Counted from the stretch's first letter, positions 33,801 to 47,174 are shown. The stretch is 64,000 nt of DNA from Ehretia macrophylla (GCA_037974665.1 CM075778.1:26478001-26542000), one strand, 5' to 3'. Numbers and translations: made by a program. Notes: generated by a model not told the origin, from the sequence alone.

Positions 33801-35903
33801 TTAGAATGTGTTGGCGTATTTCCTTAATATGATAAATACTTAAAGTGTTCATACTCCTTAGATTATTTGATCGGGACTTTAATAATCAATTACGGACTAT
33901 CATATGTGTTGTTACATTTGATTAACATAGAGATGTTAATAATAAAGGATGGTGAGCACGTGCCATAACAGCATAGCGATGCAACTAACAAACATGTGGA
34001 TGACTATTAGTCGAATAGATCATTGAATGTGACGTGAATAACAAATTACATGACTTTGGATTAATAATTTGTTAATCGTTGCGATTGTGCATGTAATCCT
34101 TAGACTTGAGACATTACGGTTGTCATATGTATTGGGGTTTGATTCTAGCGTTTGGACAATGATTGTTTCGACAAACGAGATGAGATACGTCCTCTCGCAG
34201 TTTCATTCGTCTAGTATAGTGATTGACAAGTAGTGGTCAAGAGAGGATCCGTTAACCTCCGACGTGAGGCGATGTCCTATGCGATCTGAGATTGGTTGTT
34301 TAATGAGGAAATCCTTGGCCAAGGTATGAATGATGGAGAAAGGGTTTTCCATGTGTCATCTCTCATTACACCAATTAGATCTATGCATGGTATCGAGTTT
34401 ATGAACTTAATCGAATCATGGTTCTTGCTCGACGGGACAATTAATGGAAGGATTGGATTGCACGATAATCGGCGACCATAAATAGATTCATTTGAATAAG
34501 ACTTCATTGCTTTATAAACAAATCGAATAGCTCGATTAACATTGAAAGTGTTCAACGTTTCTTCAATGCTATATAGTAGTGAATCTAGAAAGTCACACAC
34601 AATAGAGCATGGTGAATGGTTTTTCTATTGAGCTTGATTTATTTTCTCTTAAATTGTTAAAGTGTTAACAATTGCATTTATTTTCTCTCGAATTGTTAAA
34701 GTGTTAACAATTCGTTTAGTTTCTCTTGAATTATCAAATTGTTAATAATTCGTTTAGTTTCTCTTGAATTGTTAAAGTGTTAACAATTCGTTTAGTTTCT
34801 CTTGAATTATTAAAGTGTTAATAATTGTGTTTAGTTTCTCTTGAATTGTTAAAGTGTTAACAATTATATTTTGTTTCTCTTATATTGTTAAGGAGTTAAC
34901 AATTGTGTAATTGTTAAGGAATTAACAATTGTGTAATTGACCTTTTAAAAGTTATTGGGGGTCAATATGCAATTATTATTAAGTGTTGGGGCTAATGTGA
35001 AAATATGAAAAGGTTGTTTTCATAATTTCAACTAATTGTGATTAGGTTGAATATTTAAATACATTAGTGAAAAAATACTACAATAAAATAAACAAAAGAT
35101 GACAACTTTGTCATCTTTTATTTTCTAACAAAGAGACAAAACAACACAACTTTAATTCAATGAAGGTTGTCTTCTCTTTTATTTCAAAAGGAGACAAGAA
35201 TAAGAAAAGAGGGAAAAAGATGACAAGGCTTGTCACCTTCTCTTCTCTCCACACGTTGGAGAAAGAAAAAAATGAAGAAAAAGAATTGTCTTCATCATTA
35301 ACTAAGAAATGAGTTGTCTTCATCTATCTCTCTCCTTAAGCCTCCATGGCTGAAAATCAGAGAAAAACGCAGCAAATAATGAGAAGAAGAAGTCTTATCT
35401 TCTTCATTATCTTCATCATACATGGCTGAAAAATGAAGCAAAAGAGATGAAGTTGTCTTCTCTTCTTCTTCACCAAAACGTAGCCATGAACAAGGAAGAA
35501 GAAGGAAATGGTTTTGCTCTCTTCTTCACCAACAAGCTCGTAAATCTTCCATGATAGATCTAGCACAAAACAACCACGGAAATGGAGAAGCCATTCATTG
35601 TTCGTGTGGACGGACTAGAGCCCTTGTGCTTTCAAGGGGTGGTGTTTTCAATCAAGTGAGCAAAATTTCAGATTTGTGGCTTCCTTGAGTTGTCTACAAG
35701 AGGTATCATCTTCTTCTATCTCTTGTCAATATATATATTTGCTATATATATGTTTTGCATATGTTAATCACATGATATCAAGATTAGAGTTTCATATGAA
35801 CATTTGCTTTGAATTCCTGAAAAATTTTTGAATGTCATGTTTTCACTTCCACTCGATTCTTAGCAAGATGATGTTCATAGCTCTAAATATACAAGATCCT
35901 TCA
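33801..35903 (+). repeat. Truncated 5' LTR of the long-LTR copia
   Basis: Homology to the 3' LTR starts at tttagaatgtgttggcg (41220s in the 3' LTR) and runs to GATCCTTCA. By eye about 95-97 percent identical. Contains the palindrome array at 34628-34938. Confidence 0.85.
34628..34938 (+). repeat. Tandem array of palindromes in the 5' LTR
   Basis: Seven to eight units of about 38 bp, each tttctcttga followed by a perfect or near-perfect inverted repeat such as attgttaaagtgttaacaat. One unit carries paired changes (attattaa and ttaataat) that keep the arms complementary. The same array is at 42128-42439. Confidence 0.85.
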
Positions 35904-35905
35904 AG

Positions 35906-35917
35906 TGGTATCAGAGC
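35906..35917 (+). promoter_or_regulatory. Primer binding site of the long-LTR copia
   Basis: tggtatcagagc, two bases after the 5' LTR; initiator Met-tRNA type. Confidence 0.9.
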
Positions 35918-38900
35918 AAGGACTTGATGTTCATGTGATTACATATGTGTTTGCTTAAAGTTTCTAAAGTCTTGAGCACAAAAGAACAAGGAAAGAGTTT
36001 CAACATTTCTGAAAATGTTTCTGTCTACTGTTTTTGCGTGACTGTTTTGGCATAGTAAATGTTGTTATATTTGGTTGATTTTTGGATATGTTATGCTATA
36101 GAGATAGTAGAACATTTCATCCTCTAATATGCATCTCCTAATTTCGTGGCTAAGGGTTTCAAAAAAATCAAAATCAGTAAGTTCACTGATTCTCGCGTAA
36201 AGCTGGACAGTTTGCGCAGTTGTGTTCCGAAGGGAATAACTCAGTCAATTTAACTCCGAATTGAGTTCTGTTTGATTCTAAAACCATCTACACTCGAAGA
36301 GCTACGTCTCTGTAAAATTTAAGAATTTTTGGAGAACTGTAGGTAGGATAAACGAGTCAAAATAGTTGGTATATGTGCAGCAGATTTATGATGGGTCATA
36401 AATTAAAAGCCATGACTAATTGGTTTGACTTTGGTTAAGTCCAATGGTCTTAAAAAAAACAGTAGGCTTTAGTCTAATAAGATTAGATGAGATTGTTTTT
36501 CTTAGTGAAGATTAATATGAGTCTTGGAACTCAAATTGAACCATAAAATTAACAAAAGATTTGCATTGGGCCTTAATGAACAAATATGGACTTAAAATTG
36601 ATTTTATCTAGTTCTTTTGTGTTGTTTAACATGAGATGATAAAATCTCAAGATATGAAACTTATTACAAACATGCCTTTTATTTATTTAATGTATTGGAT
36701 ACATTAGTTTGTGTTAGCTTGCTTGTTTAGCTTTATTGTTTATGTATATGATGCATATCCTATGCTTTATAAGTTTTATCTTACATAATGATGTTGGATG
36801 ATAAATGGTGAATTTGATCATGGACTTGGTTAATGAATGGTTAATTAGTTGTAATTTCATTGGATGGCGTTGTAACTAATTATATCATTCATTAATATGT
36901 AATTGAGACATAAGTCTCGTTTTATTTTCTTGCAATTGAGAGAAATTTGTAGTGAGACATAATGTATGTAATTTCTATAAGAAATTTGCAAGAAGACCAT
37001 TGGAGACTTTCAAGGAGTTGGAGGTGCTTTGGATCTTTGAAGAATTCAAGAAGACAAGACCAAAGAAGACATGTTGATGTGTTTGTTTAGGTTTTATTTT
37101 TGTCTTGATTTAATTCATAGTCCAAGTCCATGATCCACCATGATGTATGATTTTGTATGTTTGTTTATTTATTTGCTTATATGTGATGTATGCTTGTAAA
37201 TGAACTAATGTGCAAAGTAAGACCTAATTAAATTCAAAATCTTCCTACGTGCAAACATATTAGATTGTAAAGCGGTAAAAGTGTTTATCGTTGCCCTCCA
37301 CTATCCTAGGTTATATTTTCTCGATTGGGTATGTCTTGGCTAACCCAAAGGTAGGAAGACATATTCCATGAAAGTATTATATTTACCTAGCAAGCATAGT
37401 GATGTTGTGTTATTCCAATATCACGAGGCCAATAACGCACTAAAGCTGAGGTCCGGGATTCAAATTGTCGCAACACTATGACGGTGGGTATAATCTAACT
37501 AGATCACGTTTCCAATAATGCACCAAAGCTGAGGTTACGGTGATTTAGGGGCAAAATGGCCATATCCTATATAGTGATATAGATAGTAATCGTTGCTAAC
37601 TCTTTGTATATATATTCCGATAATGCACCAAAGCTGAGGGGTATTCATATTAAAGAGAATCATGGTCACCTACTAATGAGCCTTTAATTAGATTCACGAT
37701 CTCATTTAGGAAGTGTGAGATTCAATAAAATTAGTGGGATGTATCATTTAATTAAAGGCCAAATTAAATGTTTTAACAATTTTATGTCAACTAGCGATCT
37801 TATTTTCTGCATACGTTTATGGCTACAACAATGAACCCGTCGTTTTTAATTAACTAGACTTTATATCGCGCAACTGGACCAAACTTTTTGATTAACGTTA
37901 TCATCTAAGAATGGTTCTTAGAAACTTAATAAAGTCTTAGAGTTATATGCTCAGTTATTTTTCATCTTGATAATGTATCAAAATGAAAAGTTGTAGTACT
38001 TATGGATGATAAGTAAAACAAATTAAATATGCTAAGGATTTGTATTCTTTCATAGTTTGCATAAGAGTATGCAATATGTAAAGAATATAATTCTAAACTA
38101 GCAAATGATTTTGTGGTAAGCATATTTAATGCATGAAATTAGATATAAATGGAATTCATTCTTATATTTGTATTTCCTCTTTGGTTAATGGTAATGCAAA
38201 GAAGAAAGACAAAAAGAGATGATTTCTATTAGTCAGTGGGAGCATATCTAAGAAGAAAATTAAGGATTGTATAGGTATGTGTAAAAGATGTTTTCACAGC
38301 CTTAAAATCGGACATTAAAAGAGGTTTTAATCCAAAGTATCTTTATAGCTTGAATGTCAAGGTTATAAAGCTACTATGAATTATAAATCTTCTTTCATTG
38401 TGATTGGTACTACTTTATAGATTCTAGTGAAACATTAGTAAATGTGTTCGAGGATAGAATCTTAATCTCAGTAGTGCGCTTTTGGAAGTGTGGAATGTTT
38501 TAAGTGTTAGCAAATGAAACAAAGGCTGTTGCATTAGCTAAAGACAATTTGTTTGGATGCCTTCTGGACATATTTTGTATTTTAAGGTTTATACCTAAAT
38601 GATATTAAGAATAAAATGTATATTCCTAAAGCTTGTAAAAGCACATTATGGTGTAGTCTTTATTATCTTGATATGGACGAAAGAATGTATTGCAAACATA
38701 TTATCAACCATTATAACCATCCAGCAAATTTTAAGATTACTCAAATAATCTAAATTAATTGTAGTTTCTACATGATTAGGTTTTTTCTAAAAATAAGATG
38801 ATGATTAAGTTGGTTTGATCAACTTATACATCTTATTTATTAGAAAGGTAACCAAGTCATCCTTTGTTTGATAAAGGATTAAAACTACTACCTTATTTGG

Positions 38901-41030
38901 ATTAGTACATGTTGATGTATTTAGAGCTATTTGAGAATAGGCTCGTATAGAAAAATGTATTAGTGCCTTATGATTAGATCATGAAGGCAAAATACTTAAG
39001 TACTATTTTATTTGAGTATCCTAAAATTTTGATATAGTATCGAAATTAATAATGCCCGGTGTACCACAAATAAATAGGGTTTTCTTAGTGAAGAAATCGT
39101 GCTTTGTCGGACGTAGTAAAGTTGTTGATTAGTTTGACTAATCATTCTATTCATTTGTGGGTCATGCTTTCCTTAATTTAATATTATATTGAATAGTAAC
39201 TGCCTACTATTGCTAGAACTTTATATTTGATATAAGTTAGATGACAACTAAGTATTAAATGTGTTAATTTTGGTTTGTCCTACTTTTATTAAAAAAAATT
39301 TTAAGGGACTAGTGGGAGTTTTGGTTAAAGGTAATTTTATAGTATATCCTAGTTTTGTAGGATATAATTTCTATTTAATGATCAATGTCTATTGATTTAT
39401 TATATTGTAATCTTTCTTGAAGAAAATGTTTTATTCAAGAAGATGTTACTTTATAATAAAATAGAAATTGCGGATGTATCCTCTAAAGCTATAAAATCAC
39501 CTAGACCAAAGTAATGAATCTATTTAATAAGGTCAGTGATGAGTCATCACACAAGATCTTTAAAAAACTAGTAGTGTATCTCATTCTTTAAAAGAATATA
39601 GGGATATCCATTTGGAAACACAAACGTTGTTTGTGTATTTGAGATAATTATCAATTAGTTGATCCTACGATCTACAAAGAAACGATATATTTGATATCGA
39701 TTCCAAGAAACTATATAATGCAAAGCATAATAATGAGACTTCATATACTTTAGCTTAATCTGGATATTGATCTCCGAGATAAAGGTTGAAGTTAATAGAA
39801 AAGGGTAATGACCTTTTATAGTTATATTGGTTTCTAAAAGATATCATCAAAGCCAAAGTGTTAGCTATGATGAAATCCTTTTACCAATTATTGTGCTTTA
39901 GTCTCGTTGTATTACGCTAGTCATTATAGCACATTGTATTACTATATTGATGATTCTGATCTATTGATATGAGTAATATGTGCATACTTGATAAATCCAC
40001 TTGTGGATTTTTAAGTGAATTCCTTGGAAATGTTTCACCCATTTCAAATGAGATTAAAGAGTTAGATTTCATTTAAAAGGTAGATGAACCTTGTGATTGC
40101 AAAAGAATAGTGGGAGCGCATCCACTTTTCTATGATTGCAATAATGATGACTTCAATATCATAGTTTATGATATGTGTGTTGTGATATTAATTATAGTCT
40201 AGTCATATTAAATGTTCTCCATTTAGAACTTGTCGTTCGTATCTTGTGAATTTGTAGCTATAATGATAGTACAAATAGATTACTCGACATATTCCTTAGA
40301 TTGTACATAAGAGTGGTTTTGAAGGTGTTCAAGAAACTCTAGTTGCATAACAAATTTGTATTCAAAGTTATAGTAACTTCATATTTGTTATATTATGTAC
40401 AAGACTTGATATTGCGTAAACTGTAAAGTGTTACGAGTAAATATTAGTCCAATCCAAGTTTGGTAATGGTTGATAGAATTGAAGTATATTCTTAAGTACT
40501 TGGGAAGCACTAAAGATATATATTTTAGTTCATGGAAGAAATAAATTCCGTAGTGATGGATTTACTAGTTCAGATTCTTAATCTGAATCTTATAATAGAA
40601 TGTCTATGTTAGGGTTCACGTTTATTTGTAGTGGGGGCTCAGTAAGTTAGAAAGGTTCTGAGAAAACTGTAGATTCCATTACATAACTTATGTCTTTTGT
40701 GATATGTAATATTACGAAAGAAGTTGTTTGGATCGAGGAAATCATACGAGTTGGTTATGGTTCCTATCGTTAAGTTGTGATGCTTTTATTGTTACGACTA
40801 TACGGAGCTACTGCACAAGCTTGTGGAACCAAGGTCTCACTGTATGTCCAAACATTTAGAAAAGTGTTTCCATCTTCATGTGTTGTATCTATTGAGATAT
40901 GTCTTTGCAGAAAACGGCCACATCTCTTGATGTAGCTAACCCACTTACCGTAGCTATGAATCAGTCACAGCTAGGTCCTCGTTTTGAGAAGATGAGTATA
41001 TTTTTCATAGCATTAGTGCAAGTGGGAGAT
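35918..41030 (+). pseudogene. Interior of the long-LTR copia, heavily decayed pol
   Basis: No open frame of note over 5.1 kb. Traces: an integrase start LVHVDVFRAI near 38903, a pre-RNase-H block VTSKYQSNPSLVMVDR near 40430, GLTSSDS/STSG-like RNase H pieces near 40558-40640 and 40670-40740, a NLADPLTK-like end near 40935, and the purine tract at 41019-41030. Gag and most of reverse transcriptase are not recognisable. Marked decay next to well-kept LTRs suggests a non-autonomous element moved in trans, or LTR gene conversion. Confidence 0.65.
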
Positions 41031-43402
41031 TGTTAGAGATATGCCCTAATGCTACATATTTGGATGACATATATTGGGGCATTTTGACATTTATTTATGG
41101 CATTAGTGTTTATATGTTCGTTTACATATTGACATAATTAGGACATTCATATTCTCCTTCTTTACGTGTATGAATGAGTCCTTAGTATTTTCATTAGAGG
41201 AATGTATTCTAAAAGCATTTAAAATATGTTGGCGTATTTCCTTAATATGATAAATACTTAAAGTGTTCATAGTCCTTAGATTATTTGATCGGGACTTTAA
41301 TAATCAATTACGGACTATCACATGTGTTGTTACCTTTGATTAACAAAGAGATGTTAATGATAAAGGATGGTGAACCACGTGTCATAACAGCATAGCGATG
41401 TGACTAACAAACATGTGGATGACTATTAGTCGAATAGATCATTGAATGTGACGTGAATAACAAATTACATGACTTTGGATTAATAATTTGTTAATCGTTG
41501 CGATTGTGCATGTAATCCTTAGACTTTAGACATTACGGTTGTCATATCTATTGGGGTTTGATTCTAGCGTTTGGACAATGATTGTTTCAACAAACGAGAT
41601 GAGATACGTCCTCTCGCAGTTTCATTTGTCTGGTATAGTGATTGACAAGTAGTGGTCAAGAGAGGATCCGTTAACCTCCGACGTGAGGCGATGTCCTATG
41701 CGATCTCAGATTGGTTGTTTAATGAGGAAATCCTTGGCCAAGGTATGAATGATGGAGAAAGGGTTTTCCATGTATCATCTCTCATTAGACCAATTAGATC
41801 TATGCATGGTATCGATTTTATGAACTTAATCGAATCATGGTTCTTGCTCGACGGGACAATTAATGGAAGGATTGGATTGCACGATAATCGGCGACCATAA
41901 ATAGATTCATTTGAATAAGACTTCATTGCTTTATAAACTGTCTTGATACGTTGGTAGCTAGATCGTCACTCAAGAACTCTGAGGGTGTTTTGAGAATGAC
42001 GGGAGACATTCTCTAAACAAATCGAATAACTCGATTAACATTGAAAGTGTCCAATGTTTCTTCAATGCTATATAGTAGTGAATCTAAAAAGTCACACACA
42101 ATAGAGCATGGAGAATGGTTTTTCTATTGAGCTTGATTTATTTTCTCTTAAATTGTTAAAGTGTTAACAATTGCGTTTATTTTCTCTTGAATTGTTAAAG
42201 TGTTAACAATTCGTTTAGTTTCTCTTGAATTATCAAATTGTTAATAATTCGTTTAGTTTCTCTTGAATTGTTAAAGTGTTAACAATTCGTTTAGTTTCTC
42301 TTGAATTATTAAAGTGTTAATAATTGTGTTTAGTTTCTCTTGAATTGTTAAAGTGTTAACAATTATATTTTGTTTCTCTTATATTGTTAAGGAGTTAACA
42401 ATTGTGTAATTGTTAAGGAGTTAACAATTGTGTAATTAATCTTTTAAAAGTTATTGGGGGTCAATATGCAATTATTATTAAGTGTTGGGGCTAATGTGAA
42501 AATATAAAAAGGTTGTTTTCATAATTTCAACTAATTGTGATTAGGTTGAATATTTAAATACATTAGTGGAAAAATACTACAATAAAAGAAACAAAAAATG
42601 ACAACTTTGTCATCTTTTATTTTCTAACAAAGAGACAAAACAACACAATCTTAATTTAAGGAAGGTTGTCTTCTCTTTTATTTCAAAAGGAGACAAGAAT
42701 AAGAAAAGAGGGAAAAATATGACAAGGCTTGTCACCTTCTCTTCTCTCCACACGTTGGAGAAAGAAAAAAATGAAGAAAAAGAATTGTCTTCATCATTAA
42801 CCAAAAAATGAGTTGTCTTCATCTATCTCTCTCCTCAAGCCTCCATGGCTGAAAATCAGAGAAAAACACAGCAAATAATGAGAAGAAAAAGTCTTATCTT
42901 CTTCATTATCTTCATCATACATGGCTGAAAAATGAAGCAAAAGAGATGAAGTTGTCTTCTCTTCTTCTTCACCAAAACGTAGCCATGAACAAGGAAGAAG
43001 AAGGAAATGGTTTTGCTCTCTTCTTCACCAACAAGCTCATAAATCTTCCATGGTAGATCTAGCACAAAACAACCACGGAAATGGAGAAGCCATTCATTGT
43101 TCGTGTGGACGGACTAGAGCCCTTGTGCTTTCAAGGGGTGGTGTTTTCAATCAAGTGAGCAAAATTTCAGATTTGTGGCTTCCTTGAGTTGTCTACAAGA
43201 GGTATCATCTTCTTCTATCTCTTGTCAATATATATATTTGCTATATATATGTTTTGCATATGTTAATCACATGATATCAAGATTAGAGTTTCATATGAAC
43301 ATTTGCTTTGAATTCCTGAAAAAATTTTGAATGTCATGTTTTCGCTTCCGCTCGATTCTTAGCAAGATGATGTTCATAGCTCTAAATATACAAGATCCTT
43401 CA
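41031..43402 (+). repeat. Full 3' LTR of the long-LTR copia
   Basis: 2,372 bp from TGTTAGAGATATG to ATCCTTCA, directly after aagtgggagat. Contains a palindrome array at 42128-42439. Small open frames inside (for example 41652-41900) are present in both LTRs and have no recognisable product. Confidence 0.88.
42128..42439 (+). repeat. Tandem array of palindromes in the 3' LTR
   Basis: Counterpart of 34628-34938, unit for unit, with the arms still complementary, including in the unit with paired changes. Confidence 0.85.
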
Positions 43403-44573
43403 ATTCATACCTTAAGAAAATTAAACTTTAATAGGGTTCATGAAATTAATACAAAGATCACTTTCTGTATTAATTCTTTCCTTTTTGGATCAAAGATAAG
43501 GGAAACCACCAAAACATGGTTATGAAAAAGGCTTGCAAGAGTTATACACAAGACATGTTGGGTTATGGTAAGTAAAAAAGAAATGATACACTTTGTAAGG
43601 AGAGCTTAAGGAACACTCATGAGACACCTAGGTTGCCAAGGGTTAATGATAAGTATGAGCACAATACATGCAAGGTTGAAACTTGGATAATTATAGGCAT
43701 GACATCTACTAGACCTTGAATGATGTAATAACAGAAATACGAGGCTCAGAGGTTACAAAAATTATGCACAAAGATACAAGTGTGCCAAAGATATTTGCGA
43801 AAGATTCAGGAAACAAGGATAATACGATCAAAAGGAGTCTGAAAAGCAGCTTTAACTCATTAGTAGTTTATGACAAGGTATATAGGAACAAGAATTAAAA
43901 ATATAGACACGATACAAATTTCATGGGTAAGGATGAAATCGTAACTCCAATAAGAGATACTAGTTAATGGAAGGGTCACAGCTCGCTCCACAAGGCAATT
44001 AGTGATGATTGAAAGATCATAAATAATACCATGATAGTTGAATTTCGAAGTAGAAAGACTTTAAAATTTTTTATATAACAAGAATTAAGGAAAACTAGCC
44101 AAAATACTTACTAGCTCAATCTAGGAGGTTAACAAAAGATAACAAAAAAATAAGCTTTATACAATTTCAGGGAAAACTTATAGAGTTTGAACATGAAGGT
44201 TCTCAAGGAATAGGGTGGCACAATTACATCATGAAAGAACGCTAAGTTTGCCAGGTGCGTCACGCCATGATTGCAAGCTTAGCAAGGAACGAGGGTGCAC
44301 AAAAGATATTTAAGTGACACTTAAGAAGGAAGACGAACAAGACCTAAAGGAGTTTGGATAGAAAATTTATCTCAATTCGACGATGGTAAATAGATAGGCA
44401 ATCAAGATTTTATAATAAATGGTTTGAATAATTGTCAAGAAATCAAGTAAAGTGAGAGCACAAGCAATAAATAAGTGAATTAATTAATAACAAAAGCCCA
44501 TGGAATTCGAACCATTAGCAAGCTGGTTTGACTAAAACTAGTATTGAGGTTCAAGGTTTAATATTTTGTTACA
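43403..44573 (-). mobile_element. Gypsy solo LTR, partial copy (unit 1b)
   Basis: Begins at a point equivalent to 57168 (attcataccttaag), directly after the long copia LTR, and ends TTGTTACA with atttt at 44574-44578. It repeats 32424-33598. The missing plus-strand start was lost in the rearrangement at the copia. Confidence 0.8.
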
Positions 44574-45030
44574 ATTTTCAAAAAAAATATGGATGTATTC
44601 AATCATACACCCACTAGATATATTGTATCTTAGAAGAAGGTCAACATAGTGAATGAAGTAGATCCACAAGCGGCTTTTTAAGTGAAACAACAAGATAATT
44701 AAAAAGACTCTAAAAGCTTCCATGATCAGGTACTAGAGAGTGAAGTTGAGTCTTTGCAAGATGCTCTCAGAACATATTGACAGACCTTCATGGTAGCTTA
44801 TAACAATTATCAATGCTTGCATGGGACATGATAATGTTTACATCCGGATTATCAAAGGAAAGGCGGGTATCCAGTTTATAATTTGGCAAGGAACAATTAA
44901 AGATACTGCTACAAGGATAAACAATAGGATGACACATCACGTTATGAATAAAACTAGATTCCGAGTTAATCACCAAAGTATATGGTACTCAAGGCCAAAA
45001 TAACAATATAGAAGTAAGACACGTGTATGC
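44574..45030 (+). pseudogene. Neprosin-like relic, downstream part (unit 1b)
   Basis: Continuation found after the solo LTR. Traces: NACMGHDNVYIRIIKGK near 44811-44866, comparable to the CPxGTIPIRR block of plant neprosins, and KVYGTQGQNN near 44975, comparable to the YGA/T-A-x-NVW block. The spacing of about 50-55 residues between them fits that family. Frames are broken. Assignment is a suggestion from short motifs. Confidence 0.38.
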
Positions 45031-45059
45031 AATCATACGCACCATTTCAAGGAAAGAAA

Positions 45060-45836
45060 TACGGGGTAAACCCCCAAAGAGACGAGAAACCCACTTATTT
45101 CGATTTTAAAATTTTGATTTTAAAACTTGCAAAATCTCTTGACGTCCTACTTTCTCAAGGTTAATGGCTAAAAGGAAAACTACAGGAAAATAACTCTTCC
45201 AACATCTACAAAACATCCTATATTAATTCTAAGCTTTGAATTTCACTTATTTCAATTAATATACACCAAGCTTGAGCGATAACTTGCAAATCTATTGAGC
45301 ATTCAAGAGCTTTCAATTGTGTTATCCACTCATTGAGGAGTTTCGATTGTTCCTCATTGTATTATCATTCAAACATTCAATTTTGTGTATTGTAAACAAT
45401 CTTGGGGCTCAAGAATAAGATTGAGTAAATTCTTGTAAAAGAGAAGTGTGTGGGAAAATCCTTTGTGGATTCAAAGGGAAGAGTGAGTAGGTTTGAAGTC
45501 TCACCTACAATTGAAGAGGCTTTGGTTGATCTCTTGTGGATTCAAGAGATTGTTTAGTAGGTTCTTAGCTTCACCTACATTTGGAGAAGCATGTGATTCT
45601 CTTGTGGACTCAAGAGAAGGTTGTAAAGTTGGTTTGTGTTTCACCAACATTTGAAGAAGTATCAATAGTAGAGTTTGTAGAAATCATAAGGGGATGAGAC
45701 CTTAGGTGGTGGATTAGATTAGTGAATCACCTAAAAAAATTTGCGTTTAATTTTATATATATTGCATATGATCTTGTGTTTGATTTATTGCACAATCTCA
45801 CTATTATATGTATTACACACGAAGTGTTTGATAAAC
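45060..45836 (+). repeat. LTR fragment related to the solo LTR at 15180 (unit 1b)
   Basis: Shares with 15950-16480 the run of ctcttgtggactcaa, caccaac(a)ttgaagagg and a ttaggtggtggattagattagtgaa-type block. Carries three ~65-bp repeats with the palindrome ctcttgtggattcaagag at 45490-45670. Its end was removed by a deletion that fused it to 45837. The longer counterpart is 58830-59703. Confidence 0.65.
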
Positions 45837-46006
45837 TGGACCAAGGGGCCCAATTCTGATACCATGCACATCTGTTAATTCAATGATTGACTGAATCACT
45901 AGCTTTTCACTGTCTTTTCCCAAAGGTAAAATGTGATAAAGCAATAGATTTCTCGTGATGATAAGAACAAATATTCTTAGCACACATATGAGTGACATTA
46001 CTAGTA
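45837..46006. other. Remnant with reversed PBS, left of hAT
   Basis: Starts at gaccaaggggcccaattctgatacca; the last 12 bases are the complement of a Met-tRNA primer site. Equals 61153-61322. No gene. Confidence 0.5.
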
Positions 46007-46954
46007 TATAGGATGGCAACAGATAGGGTTAAAATTTGAATCTGATGGGTATCCAACTCGATTATAACCAGTTTATTAAAATGATGGAGTATCCATTAGA
46101 GTTTGATTTTTATAAGTGCTTACCGACAGATTCTCCGATAGGGTTTTGTAATAACAATTAAAAAAACCCCTAAACTCGAAAATTCGATTATTGATTTAGT
46201 AAATAATAAATTAATAAAAATATTTATATAATAAATATAATATATTGTTTAAGAAAATTATAATTTTTTAATATTGATCCAAAAGTAACAGTTGTGAACT
46301 TATTGCCCAACTCTTATTATTAATTAATTGTTGACCTTGATAATTTATGTTTACCTATTGTTTTAGCTAGTTTAACAAATATAGCCGCTTAATTGCTTAA
46401 GTTCTCCAACCTCCTAAGTGACCACGTCCCAAACTCTCAATCCTCGTTATCACATGCAAATTGAATGTACTGTACAACTTTTTTTTTTATGCATCATACT
46501 TGGTTTGTTTGCATGTCTTTCATCTTGCCATTCAATACTGAATAAGATGAAAGATTCAATTCACAAATCTAATTAAAAAGATAAAAAATTCAAACATGTG
46601 AATAAGATTAGTCTAGATTTTGTTTAATTTTTTATTATGTTTAGATTAGTTTAAGCTTGTTTATGGACAAAAAAATTAATTTATTATTTCTAATTTTATT
46701 GAAATTGGTCATTATTTTCATATTTGTTTTAATTGTTTTTATAAAAATTTTAAGGTTTTCTTTTAAAAAATATTTTTTCTATTCTATAACGGGTTGGGTC
46801 GGGTACTTCAGGTTTTTGAATGTTTAACAGGTTCGGGTTTGGTAAGCAAAATTGAAACCTGACGTGTTTTCGTTACAGGCTTGAAAAAAATAATTTAAAC
46901 GGGTTTAGGTTTGGTTTTACAAATTTTAGCGAGTACCCGACCCGTTGCCATTTC
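46007..46954. mobile_element. hAT-like non-autonomous element (unit 1b)
   Basis: Imperfect terminal inverted repeats built on ggatggcaac at the left and gacccgttgccatttc at the right, a common plant hAT terminus. The 8-bp flank is tactagta (45999-46006) versus tactagca (46955-46962), one mismatch. The interior is AT-rich and holds no transposase frame. The same insertion recurs at 61323-62607. Confidence 0.75.
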
Positions 46955-47174
46955 TACTAGCATGTCAATATTCTTACCCAAAGGTAAGGGTGATGATGTA
47001 ATAGATTTCTCACTATCATAGTCATATATTGCTTACATTATTGAAATTATAGATAGCTTCCAATTATAGTATAAGTTTAATATCTGAAAATTGACTTTCA
47101 TGTACTCATCATGATGATGAATTTTTTTATGTGTAATATATAATATAACCTTTTTTACATGACAAACCAAGATA
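46955..47174. other. Spacer between hAT and the copia element
   Basis: About 210 bp of unit sequence ending accaagata, whose last five bases are the left target duplication of the copia element. Equals 62608-62826. Confidence 0.6.

Larger units (their letters stand above)
33801..43402 (+). mobile_element. Long-LTR Ty1/copia element (5' LTR truncated), joins two array units
   Basis: 3' LTR 41031-43402 (2,372 bp, TGTTAGAGATATGCCC...GATCCTTCA) preceded by aagtgggagat. 5' LTR 33801-35903 lacks the first ~205 bp and a 76-bp piece found at about 41938-42015 in the 3' LTR. PBS tggtatcagagc at 35906-35917. LTR length and RNase H style suggest an Angela/TAR-like copia lineage; this is inferred. No target duplication: the left flank matches unit position 58545 and the right flank position 57168, so the insertion was rearranged. 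Confidence 0.85.

Noticed and set aside
34628..34938. Regularly spaced palindromes considered as a CRISPR array
   Set aside because: Plant nuclear sequence, no unique spacers of constant length, present in both LTRs of a retrotransposon.
41652..41900. 82-codon frame in the long LTR, shared with 34296-34481
   Set aside because: Lies in LTR sequence, differs in extent between the two LTRs and has no protein features.
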